From the NCBI GenBank assembly GCA_910577785.1, contig CAJTNT010000018.1:12911-76910 (forward strand): DNA of 64,000 bases, read 5' to 3'. The translations under genes and the position numbers were made by a program. Of this stretch, positions 33,253 through 40,294 are shown piece after piece. Below the pieces are notes generated by a model, which was not told the DNA's origin, ran no database searches, and saw only the letters and a program-made list of their open reading frames with translations. Numbering within the stretch: the stretch's first letter is position 1; the number at the start of each line of letters is the position of its first letter. This DNA comes from an uncultured Lachnospiraceae bacterium. GTDB lineage: Bacteria; Bacillota; Clostridia; Lachnospirales; Lachnospiraceae.

Positions 33253-34815
33253 ATGGGGCTTAAAATTATCATGACAATCTGTATGCTGCCTGTTCTGCCC
33301 ATCTTGTATGGCGCAATGCGGTTTTGTGCAGGGGAGAAGAGGGGGATCCTGTATGGCGTGACGCTGTGGGTAGGGGCAAAGGAAGAGCGGCAGGTGCAAA
33401 AGATACAGAAGGCATATCGGAGAGAGCTGAACCTATGGGCGCTTGTGTGCCTGCTCCTGTTCTTGCTGACGCTGGTTACAGAACATGAGTCGCTGATGAT
33501 TTCCGGGCAGATCCTGTGGATATTTTTGGTGATTATCCTGCTGTTTCTGCCCTTTAAGCGGGCGAATCAGCAGATGATGCGCCAGAAACGGGAATTTCTG
33601 TTCCGGCATCCAGAAAATGAGCCAGTGGGCAGCAAGGTCTGGGTGGATGTGACGGCAGCAGCGGCGCAAAGGCCAAGGTTTTTCCGCAAAAGCCTGTATC
33701 TGGGATGTGCGTTTGCGGCAATGCCGGCAGTGGCGGAATTATTTCTGTATTCCATCTGGCATAACCCGCAAATGCTGGATTTTTGGGACTGTGAAATCAT
33801 CCTGCTGCTTCTGGCGGCAGTTGTGTTCCTGTTTCCGCTATTCCTTTCGGTGATGGAAAGGCAGCGGATGCCAGTGGTTTCTGCAGACACCCAGGTGAAC
33901 CAGCAGCTTGCGCGGGTGCGCAGCTATCAATGGGGAAAGCTCTGCATGGCGCTGGCCTGGGCAACTGGGGGGCTGAATTGGGGCATCTTACTGGCGTTCC
34001 ACCTTCCGGCAGATTGGTTTCTGTGGGTTACAGTAGGTACGGGTTTCCTGTTTACCCTCTGTAGTCTGGGGATTCTTGCTATTTGCTGGCGGAGGCTGGA
34101 CAGAGCAGAGAAAATTGGAGGGCGTACGGCCAACTGCTATAACAGCAGTGCATACGCTGTGCCACAGAAAAATGCAGGAGAAGCCGGGCGGAGTGCCAGC
34201 CAGTCTGGGAGTAGTGCAGGCGTTATGCCGCAGGGAAGTGCAGGGGAGATGGGGCAGGATGGGGATGAGCATTGGATTTGGGGGATGTTCTATTATAATG
34301 AGAAGGATGAGCGCTCCATGGTGGAAAAACGGGTGGGCATTGGGGTCACTGGGAATATGGCGAAGCGCAAAATCCGTTATGCCACATTTCTGACGTTGGC
34401 AGTATTATGCCTGTGGATGGTGGGTATGTGTGCCTGGGTGGTCATGGAGGAATTTACGCCGGTATCCCTTACTTATGAAGATGGCACAGTGGCTGCCAGG
34501 CATTGGGAGGAAGTCTATCAGATGGAGGCGTCGGAGATTGTGTCTGCAGAATTGCTCCAGGAGAAGCCAGAGATCCGGCGGCGGAGCGGCACGGCAATGC
34601 AGACCGTGGAAAAGGGCGATTACTATGACGAGGACGCCAGGGAGGAGATCCGTGTCTGCCTGGATCCCCGTAAGATGCCCTGCCTGAGGATAGAGGATGA
34701 GGAGGGCAGGGTCTACCTGCTGGGAAGCAGCGAGGGAGGCGAGGCGGAGAAGGTATATCAGGCGCTGTTGCAGGAATTGGGAACCGCCCGGGGGCGGCAA
34801 AAGAGCGGAAGGTAA
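33253..34815 (+). CDS. Membrane protein with DUF5808 segment
   Basis: A 520-residue polytopic protein with about eight hydrophobic helices in three groups. A DUF5808-like block, WIWGMFYYNEKDERSMVEKR, lies near residue 340, followed by GIGVTGNMAKRK. A low-complexity Ala/Gly/Ser segment (about 300-335) precedes that block. The C-terminus is a soluble domain of about 130 residues. AAGGAGGTGC fixes the ATG at 33253. It forms an operon with the YtrA-type regulator, a pairing common in Firmicutes. Function is unknown; envelope stress is a guess from family context. Confidence 0.75.
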   Translation: MGLKIIMTICMLPVLPILYGAMRFCAGEKRGILYGVTLWVGAKEERQVQKIQKAYRRELNLWALVCLLLFLLTLVTEHESLMISGQILWIFLVIILLFLPFKRANQQMMRQKREFLFRHPENEPVGSKVWVDVTAAAAQRPRFFRKSLYLGCAFAAMPAVAELFLYSIWHNPQMLDFWDCEIILLLLAAVVFLFPLFLSVMERQRMPVVSADTQVNQQLARVRSYQWGKLCMALAWATGGLNWGILLAFHLPADWFLWVTVGTGFLFTLCSLGILAICWRRLDRAEKIGGRTANCYNSSAYAVPQKNAGEAGRSASQSGSSAGVMPQGSAGEMGQDGDEHWIWGMFYYNEKDERSMVEKRVGIGVTGNMAKRKIRYATFLTLAVLCLWMVGMCAWVVMEEFTPVSLTYEDGTVAARHWEEVYQMEASEIVSAELLQEKPEIRRRSGTAMQTVEKGDYYDEDAREEIRVCLDPRKMPCLRIEDEEGRVYLLGSSEGGEAEKVYQALLQELGTARGRQKSGR

Positions 34816-34941
34816 GGAACTGCTGGAGGTAACATAAGGCATGCCAGCATCATTCCACAAGGGCTAAATTTCACTGTGGAGTGATAAGGTACATCCTTGC
34901 CTTCATATATTGAAGGGAGGCATGGATGGAGTGAATAGTTG

Positions 34942-35724
34942 ATGGAAAGAAAACACAGCAGGAAGTTAAAAGAGAGGAGAGGAGGGAATACGTGTTTCTG
35001 GGAAATCTGCCTGAAATTTGATATCGCCTGCATCTGCCTGCTGGCCTGCCTGGTTATCAGTGGGATGGGCAGGGGGGAGGCTGTCAGGCAGAATATCATT
35101 GCCGCTGTCAAAATGCAGGCGGGGACACAGGATGGGGACAGCCAGGCGGCGGGAGCCCCGCAGGCAGAGAAGAAAAAGGTGGCCATAACCTTTGACGACG
35201 GGCCGCATCCCCAATATACCCCAGAAATGCTTGCCGGCCTCAAAGAGCGCAATGTGAAGGCAACCTTTTTCTTGTTAGGGGAAGAAGTGGAGAAATATCC
35301 AGAGCTTGTAAAACAGATCCACGAGGAAGGCCATCTTATTGGCAACCATTCCTATAAGCATGAGCAGCTCAGCAAGCTGGCCATGGAGCAGGCCTGCGCC
35401 CAGGTGGCCCGCACCAACGAGGCAATTTATAAGCTTACTGGAACCTATCCGTCGTATCTGCGCCCTCCTTTTGGGGATTGGCGCCAGGAGCTGGACTGCA
35501 AAGTAAATATGGTGGAGGTGCTGTGGGATGTGGACACCCGCGACTGGTCCATCCAGGATCATGCCAAAATTGTAGAAAAGGCATTAAAGGATGTTCAGGA
35601 AAACGACATTATCCTGATGCACGATGGCTATGAGACTTCCGTAACAGCCGCAATGGAAATTATTGACACCCTTCAGAAACAGGGGTATGAGTTTGTGACG
35701 GTAGATGAGATGATATTTGATTGA
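34942..35724 (+). CDS. Polysaccharide deacetylase, NodB family
   Basis: A 260-residue protein with a basic N-terminus and one membrane helix (about 25-45), then a NodB domain outside the cell. Motif 1 is AITFDDGPH (metal-binding Asp), motif 2 GNHSYKHEQLS (two His), motif 3 RPPFGD. Motif 4 lies near VLWDVDTRDW, and the last His is in ILMHDGY. It would deacetylate GlcNAc or MurNAc in peptidoglycan, a lysozyme-resistance mechanism. GGAGTG lies about 9 bases before the ATG. Confidence 0.92.
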   Translation: MERKHSRKLKERRGGNTCFWEICLKFDIACICLLACLVISGMGRGEAVRQNIIAAVKMQAGTQDGDSQAAGAPQAEKKKVAITFDDGPHPQYTPEMLAGLKERNVKATFFLLGEEVEKYPELVKQIHEEGHLIGNHSYKHEQLSKLAMEQACAQVARTNEAIYKLTGTYPSYLRPPFGDWRQELDCKVNMVEVLWDVDTRDWSIQDHAKIVEKALKDVQENDIILMHDGYETSVTAAMEIIDTLQKQGYEFVTVDEMIFD

Positions 35725-35861
35725 GGAAGGGAAAACCGAAAAGATACCCTCCCTTCATACTGCTGCATTCCGATTGGAGCGGGAGTGCGTTTCTGCCCAG
35801 CTCTTCCCGCTGTTGCAGCAACCCATAGGGCGCCTACCCTATCCCGCTTCCGCTTGCGTAG

Positions 35862-35893
35862 AACAAATCTTCCTAAAGCAAGGCGGAAGATTG
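35862..35893 (-). repeat. Dispersed hairpin repeat fragment
   Basis: AACAAATCTTCC and GGAAGATTG flank a short GC-rich centre. The reverse complement recurs inside the inverted-repeat element at 53672-53702 with one base inserted or deleted and one change. The 35725-36000 interval has further short stems and no gene. Confidence 0.55.
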
Positions 35894-36000
35894 AATTTAT
35901 GATTTAGGTGGGAGTGCGGTTGTTTTTTCATAATATCTTGCATTCTGTAGGATTCTGTGGTACCCTATTATCGTCATATGTCGGAAATGGAGGTGAGCGT

Positions 36001-36798
36001 ATGGCAAGGCCAGTCCGGTGCAGGAGGATTTGTTTTGAGCCGAAATATGACAGCTTTGCCCCCAGCGGGAAGGGCGGGGTGGAGCAGGTGCTGCTGACCG
36101 TGGATGAGTTTGAGGCCATCCGCCTAATTGATACTGAAAAGAGAACCCATGAACAGTGCGCGAAGCAGATGGGAATTTCCCGCACAACCGTTACGGAAAT
36201 ATATGAAAGGGCGCGGGCGAAGATTGCGGACTGCATTGTCAATGGGAAGACACTGTGTATTTCTGGCGGGAATTATGTGCTCTGTGACGGCTCGGCATGG
36301 AAATGCTGCGGCAAGAAGTGTGGCAGGGCAGCAAATCTGGCAGAAACTACCAGGGAAAGAGAGGAAAATGAGATGACGAGAGTTGCAGTTACTTATGAAA
36401 ATGGAAATGTATTCCCACATTTTGGGCGCACGCAGAAATTTAAGGTCTATGAGATTGCCGATGGCAAGGTATCTGGCGCAGAGGTGAGGGATACCGAAGG
36501 GAGCGGGCATGGAGCCCTGGCAGGGCTGCTGTCTGCCTGGGAGGTGGACACGCTAATCTGCGGAGGGATTGGCGCAGGCGCACAGGCTGTATTGGCAGAA
36601 GCAGGAATCCGCCTGTTTGGCGGGGTGTCTGGCAGCACAGATGAAGCTGTGGCCGCGCTGCTTACAGGAAGCCTTGCTTATGCCCCAGACGTCCACTGCA
36701 ACCACCATGGAGAAGGCCATTGCCATGGGGAAGGCCATCACTGTGGGGAAGGGAAGCATGGCTGTGCAGGAAATGACGGAGGATGTGCAGATCACTAG
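36001..36798 (+). CDS. DUF134 DNA-binding protein fused to a FeMo-cofactor-binding (NifX/NifB-like) domain
   Basis: A 265-residue protein. Residues 1-100 are DUF134: ARPVRCRRICFEPKYDSFAP, then the helix-turn-helix MGISRTTVTEIYERARAKIA. Residues about 122-225 form a dinitrogenase iron-molybdenum cofactor domain (RVAVTYENGNVFPHFGRTQK, CGGIGAGAQAVL, GGVSG). The tail (about 230-265) is rich in His, Cys and Gly (HHGEGHCHGEGHHCGEG) and probably binds metal. These two domains are often encoded together in anaerobes; here they are fused. GGAGGTGA fixes the start. A metal- or cluster-sensing regulator is plausible. Confidence 0.85.
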   Translation: MARPVRCRRICFEPKYDSFAPSGKGGVEQVLLTVDEFEAIRLIDTEKRTHEQCAKQMGISRTTVTEIYERARAKIADCIVNGKTLCISGGNYVLCDGSAWKCCGKKCGRAANLAETTREREENEMTRVAVTYENGNVFPHFGRTQKFKVYEIADGKVSGAEVRDTEGSGHGALAGLLSAWEVDTLICGGIGAGAQAVLAEAGIRLFGGVSGSTDEAVAALLTGSLAYAPDVHCNHHGEGHCHGEGHHCGEGKHGCAGNDGGCADH

Positions 36799-36905
36799 TG
36801 CTGCGCAGGAAATGGCAGCAGACGTGCAGGGCAATAGTGGGTCAGGCAGAGATCCGGCGAATTATGTGAGGGACGCAACAGGGTTAAGGCGTGGCATTCC
36901 GCAGA

Positions 36906-37820
36906 TTATGCAAGGTATTCTTCTGCATAATAAGCGGCTACTGCGCCATCGGAAACCGCCGTCACAATTTGCCGCAGCGCCTTCGCGCGGACATCCCCAG
37001 CGGCAAACACACCCACAATAGCTGTCCTCGTGGATTCATCCGCTGCAATATAGCCATAGGCGTCCAGCGGCAGAGCCCCCTGCAGGAACCCTGTCGCTGG
37101 CTTCCTGCCAATGCTGACAAAAATCCCATCGCATGCCACTTCGGAGACTGTGCCAGTATGCACATTTTGGATGGCTGCCCCGACCACCCTGCCGTCTGTG
37201 AGAAATCCATTGACAGTACTATTCCAAAGGAATTCCACATTCTCCGCCTTTATCAAAGGCTCATGGTAAACCCTCGTTGCCCGCAGCGTGTCCCTGCGGT
37301 GGACAACATAGACTTTTTTGGCCAGCTGGGATAGGTACAGGGCATCCGAGGCGGCGGAATTGCCCCCGCCGACTACAAGGACAGTTTTATCTTTATAAAA
37401 CCTGCCGTCGCAGTGGGCGCAGTAATGGACGCCTTTCCCAACCAGCTCCCGTTCTTTTTCAATCCCCAATTCCCTAGGGGATGCGCCAGTCGAGAGGATG
37501 GCTGCTTTAGACAGAATCGTCCCGCTCGCTGTTTCTATTTGTTTCACGGCTTTTGAGAAATCAACGGCTATCACTTCTGTATTTTTGGTCTTGGCGCCAA
37601 ACCGTTCTGCGCCTTGCTGCATTTTCATGCCAAGCGTAAGTCCGTCAATCCCCTTTTCAAATCCAGGATAATTGTCAATATCCCCGGTCAGTGCCATTTG
37701 TCCCCCGGCGAAATTCTTTTCCATTAAAATTGTGTTCAACCCTGCCCGTGAAGCATAGAGGGCGGCCGTATACCCGGCAGGCCCGCCGCCAATAATGGCG
37801 ACATCATAGATGTGCTGCAT
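36906..37820 (-). CDS. trxB: Thioredoxin reductase
   Basis: A 304-residue FAD/NADPH enzyme. FAD binding: IIGGGPAGYTAALYASRAG. Redox pair: YCAHCDGRF (CxxC, with His in the second variable position). NADPH site: VVGGGNSAASDALYL followed by HRRDTLRA. C-terminal FAD site: GVFAAGDVRAKALRQIVTA. All parts of a bacterial TrxR are present at normal length. The ATG at 37820 follows GGAGG on its strand; the longer frame upstream is not supported. It is divergent from the CIRCE-controlled hsp20. A thioredoxin gene is not in the window. Confidence 0.95.
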   Translation of the reverse strand: MQHIYDVAIIGGGPAGYTAALYASRAGLNTILMEKNFAGGQMALTGDIDNYPGFEKGIDGLTLGMKMQQGAERFGAKTKNTEVIAVDFSKAVKQIETASGTILSKAAILSTGASPRELGIEKERELVGKGVHYCAHCDGRFYKDKTVLVVGGGNSAASDALYLSQLAKKVYVVHRRDTLRATRVYHEPLIKAENVEFLWNSTVNGFLTDGRVVGAAIQNVHTGTVSEVACDGIFVSIGRKPATGFLQGALPLDAYGYIAADESTRTAIVGVFAAGDVRAKALRQIVTAVSDGAVAAYYAEEYLA

Positions 37821-37954
37821 ACAGAACCTCCGCTGTTTTTGGTTTTGGCTGTAGTATAACCAGAAAAAACAAACGACATACAGGAACTTTTTATTGTGTA
37901 ATAAGCTGGACGAAGTGGTTCTAGTTCGAATCTTCATAAAATTTTCACACATTT

Positions 37955-37981
37955 TTAGCACTCGCCTCTTGACAGTGCTAA
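37955..37981 (+). promoter_or_regulatory. CIRCE operator overlapping the hsp20 promoter
   Basis: TTAGCACTC, nine bases, CAGTGCTAA: the same sequence, including the same mismatch and the same nine-base centre, as upstream of clpB. It carries -35 TTGACA (37969-37974), followed after 17 bases by -10 TATATT (37992-37997). The upstream stretch TTCATAAAATTTTCACACA is also shared with the clpB site. The transcript leader to 38220 is about 215 bases and holds no gene. Confidence 0.9.
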
Positions 37982-38219
37982 TAATAAGTGTTATATTACA
38001 TATAGAACAAAGGAAAGCCAAAAGCAGAAAGGCCATCCAGAAAAGAGGAAGCCAGGCAGAAAGATTGCTGCGATTTGCGGCTTCGGGATGCGCCCAGATG
38101 TATACTCCAGGAGGATCTGATTCCGGGAATAGCAGCGGAGGTTTTTGGCAACACTTTGGATAAAGAAATCCAAAATCAAAATAACAGATGGAATCACATT
38201 GATAAAGGAGGAAGGACTT

Positions 38220-38669
38220 ATGTTAGCACCTAGCATTTTTAACAGCAATCTTAGCAAGGATTTTTTCAATGACACATTTGACCACATGTTCCAGGATATG
38301 TTCCGTTCTCCATTTGAGCGGATGGGCCAGGTTTCCTGTATGTCAACGGATATTCAGGATTTGGGCGACAGCTACCAGATGGATATGGAGCTGCCAGGAT
38401 ATGGCAAAGAAGATGTGAAGGCAGACTTAAAAGATGGCTACCTGACCATTTCCGCGGAGCATAACAGCAGCCATGATGAGAAGGACGAAAAAGGGAACTA
38501 TGTACGCAGGGAACGTTATGTAGGGAGCTGCCAGAGAAGGTTTTATGTAGGCAAGAATGTTACCCAGGAAGATATCCGTGCAAGCTTCGAAAACGGCGTG
38601 CTGAAAATGATCATCCCCAAAAAGGAAGCGCCTGCAGTAGAAGAGAAGAAATATATCCCGATCCAGTAA
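38220..38669 (+). CDS. hsp20: Small heat-shock protein, Hsp20 family
   Basis: A 149-residue alpha-crystallin-type holdase. The N-terminal arm is APSIFNSNLSKDFFNDTF. The crystallin core runs from about 42, with MELPGYGKEDVKADLKDGYL and RRFYVGKNVTQEDIRASFEN. GVLKMIIPKKE and a short tail follow. It keeps unfolding proteins soluble for ClpB/DnaK. AAAGGAGGAAGG directly precedes the ATG; the longer frame upstream lacks such a site. Control by HrcA is indicated by the CIRCE site. Confidence 0.95.
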   Translation: MLAPSIFNSNLSKDFFNDTFDHMFQDMFRSPFERMGQVSCMSTDIQDLGDSYQMDMELPGYGKEDVKADLKDGYLTISAEHNSSHDEKDEKGNYVRRERYVGSCQRRFYVGKNVTQEDIRASFENGVLKMIIPKKEAPAVEEKKYIPIQ

Positions 38670-38748
38670 GAGATGCGAAACACGCTCTCACCCTGAGAGG
38701 TCATTGGAAGAAGAAAAGTAAACGTCAGGAACGCTCACAGAATAAAAT

Positions 38749-38806
38749 TAGCCAGGCAGATGCCTTGGATGCAGTGAATCTGTATCTAAAACGATCTGCC
38801 TGGCTA
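38749..38806 (+). terminator. Long hairpin after hsp20
   Basis: TAGCCAGGCAGAT (38749-38761) is exactly complementary to 38794-38806, with a 32-base loop. There is no clear T-run after it, so it may act as a terminator or 3' stabiliser between the convergent hsp20 and channel genes. Confidence 0.5.
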
Positions 38807-38886
38807 TTGCCATGTGAAGAAGTAAAATCCTACGGATTCCGTTGCCCTTTTTGGCGGCCTGCGCCAGATTTTGTCCGCGATAGCAT

Positions 38887-39465
38887 CTATTCCGGCTTTA
38901 ATCCGAAGACCTTAGCCCCGACCCCATTCCCTATCACCATCACCAGCAGATAGCCAAGCGCTTTCCAGCTATATGCCCCTGCAAGGTGGAAATAAAACAT
39001 ATTTGCCACAGAGTGTTCAAATCCGGATAAGATAAAAATCATCACAGGCGCAATGATAAATGCAATATTTCGGTTCTTATTATAATTGTCAATAGCGAGG
39101 TACATCATGACCCCGCAAAATACCGACAGCAGGAAGACATTTCCCAGGCTGTTCCCCAGCTTTTTCCCGACTAGTTCAGAACTGCTTATGTTTAAATGCG
39201 CGGCATTGGCCAGGAATGCCGCCGCAAAGGCGCCTATGTAATTTCCAACGGCAACCATGGCCATGTCCAGAAGCTCGCCTGGTTTCTTTACAAAGCCAAT
39301 TTTCCCCGTATACAGGTAAAATCCCTGGGTAACAATTGTCAGCAGCCCGAAAGAGAACAGCAGGGAGCCAATCGCTTTATTGTCTAATGACAGATATACA
39401 ATCCCCCCAACCCCAATCATAAACCCGGCGTAAATTGATTTTATAAATATTTTTATCTTATCCAT
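38887..39465 (-). CDS. Formate/nitrite transporter (FNT) family channel, short form
   Basis: A 192-residue polytopic membrane protein with about six helices. IKSIYAGFMIGVGGIVYL near the N-terminus and SGFEHSVANMFYFHLAG near the C-terminus are FNT motifs; the second holds the central-pore His of FocA and NirC. The length is below the usual 250-280 residues, mainly from shorter loops and termini. It would carry formate, nitrite or a related small anion. AAAAGGAG on its strand supports the ATG. A stretch with several predicted hairpins lies upstream in its leader. Confidence 0.85.
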   Translation of the reverse strand: MDKIKIFIKSIYAGFMIGVGGIVYLSLDNKAIGSLLFSFGLLTIVTQGFYLYTGKIGFVKKPGELLDMAMVAVGNYIGAFAAAFLANAAHLNISSSELVGKKLGNSLGNVFLLSVFCGVMMYLAIDNYNKNRNIAFIIAPVMIFILSGFEHSVANMFYFHLAGAYSWKALGYLLVMVIGNGVGAKVFGLKPE

Positions 39466-39501
39466 TGTTTTAGTGTACTCCTTTTCTTTTTTCTGTTAGC
39501 G

Positions 39502-39625
39502 CTCAAGGCGGCAAGTAATCTTGAGACAGTTCCGAAGCGGCGCAAATCAGTTCTGCGCGTACGCCTTCTAGCAGGGCGTAGATGCCTTGTATGGTGCAAG
39601 GCTTTTCCTATGGAAGAGGCATAGG
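39502..39625 (-). ncRNA. Structured leader upstream of the FNT gene, possible cis-regulatory RNA
   Basis: On the minus strand four hairpins follow one another before the FNT start: CCTATG/CATAGG, GCCTTG/CAAGGC, GCGCA/TGCGC and CTCAAG/CTTGAG. They are separated by short linkers (GGACGGATCA before the first). The density of stems in about 125 bases is unlike the neighbouring intergenic DNA. No known riboswitch class was recognised. It could also be a decayed gene or tandem small hairpins. The rest of 39626-39736 holds a fragment of the palindrome family and a T-run. Confidence 0.35.
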
Positions 39626-39736
39626 TGATCCGTCCTTTCTTTCTGTTTTCGTTACTATTCATGGCTTGAGAGGCTGCGTAGCAACCTTTTTTTATTATAA
39701 ACCAGGTCTGTGGATATTACAAGCATTAAGCAACGC

Positions 39737-39765
39737 TTGACAATTCCTAATACAGACATTATAAT
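39737..39765 (+). promoter_or_regulatory. Consensus sigma-A promoter at the head of the CRISPR interference operon
   Basis: TTGACA (39737-39742) and TATAAT (39760-39765), both perfect, with a 17-base spacer. It drives the 131-residue ORF and very likely the cas10 operon behind it, since no terminator is seen before cas10. Confidence 0.85.
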
Positions 39766-39816
39766 CTTCTTATAAAACCTATGATTAATCGGCTATATAG
39801 TTAGGAGGAGGCAAAA

Positions 39817-40212
39817 ATGGATATTTTTGAAAAAGGTACAGTAGATGTCAAGGCATTTGGGAGGTTTTTGCTGGACAAGTTCCCCATCTTCGAGTACGTG
39901 GATCTAGGCGAGGATATAAACCTTGCAATCTTTGGAGACTCAGGGATGCGGATGGATTTCTTCAAGATGGCGGCTTCCTGTTGCCATATGGTGGGCAAGA
40001 AGCTGACGGTCACTGACACGGATGCGGTGCATGCGCCGCTGGTATGTGTGAATGTGGTGGCAGAAGAACTGGATTGCTTAGAGAAAATCAGCGCCATTGA
40101 CCATAGGGCATATTCGGATGCATCAGGCAGCCTGTTTTCTTACAGCTGGGTGATTGCTTCGGATTCGGAAGGCAATGCCAAGATGGGAAAATGGATGGAG
40201 AACAGGAAATGA
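39817..40212 (+). CDS. Small hypothetical protein before cas10
   Basis: A 131-residue soluble protein. The segment LAIFGDSGMRMDFFKMAASC, followed by GKKLTVTDTD and APLVCVNVVAEELDC, has the strand-loop-helix look of a nucleotide-binding Rossmann start. The end is abrupt after SYSWVIASDSEGNAKMGKW, as if a longer protein had been cut. I suspect it is the N-terminal part of a larger family, but I cannot name it. AGGAGGAGG lies just upstream of the start. It shares a strong promoter with the cas operon, 82 bases ahead of cas10. Confidence 0.5.
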   Translation: MDIFEKGTVDVKAFGRFLLDKFPIFEYVDLGEDINLAIFGDSGMRMDFFKMAASCCHMVGKKLTVTDTDAVHAPLVCVNVVAEELDCLEKISAIDHRAYSDASGSLFSYSWVIASDSEGNAKMGKWMENRK

Positions 40213-40294
40213 GAGTAACGATATAGGTGGCCTATAGCCATATTAGAAATAAGATTGAGATCTACAGATAACAGAGGAAAGGAGGCAGGCTGCA

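Noticed and set aside
36569..37021. A plus-strand frame overlapping the end of the DUF134 fusion gene
   Set aside because: It is an out-of-frame reading of the His/Gly-rich tail and then runs into the antisense of trxB.
39453..39662. A 69-residue Arg-rich minus-strand frame upstream of the FNT gene
   Set aside because: It overlaps the hairpin cluster, has an unnatural composition and no ribosome site; a structured leader is the better reading.
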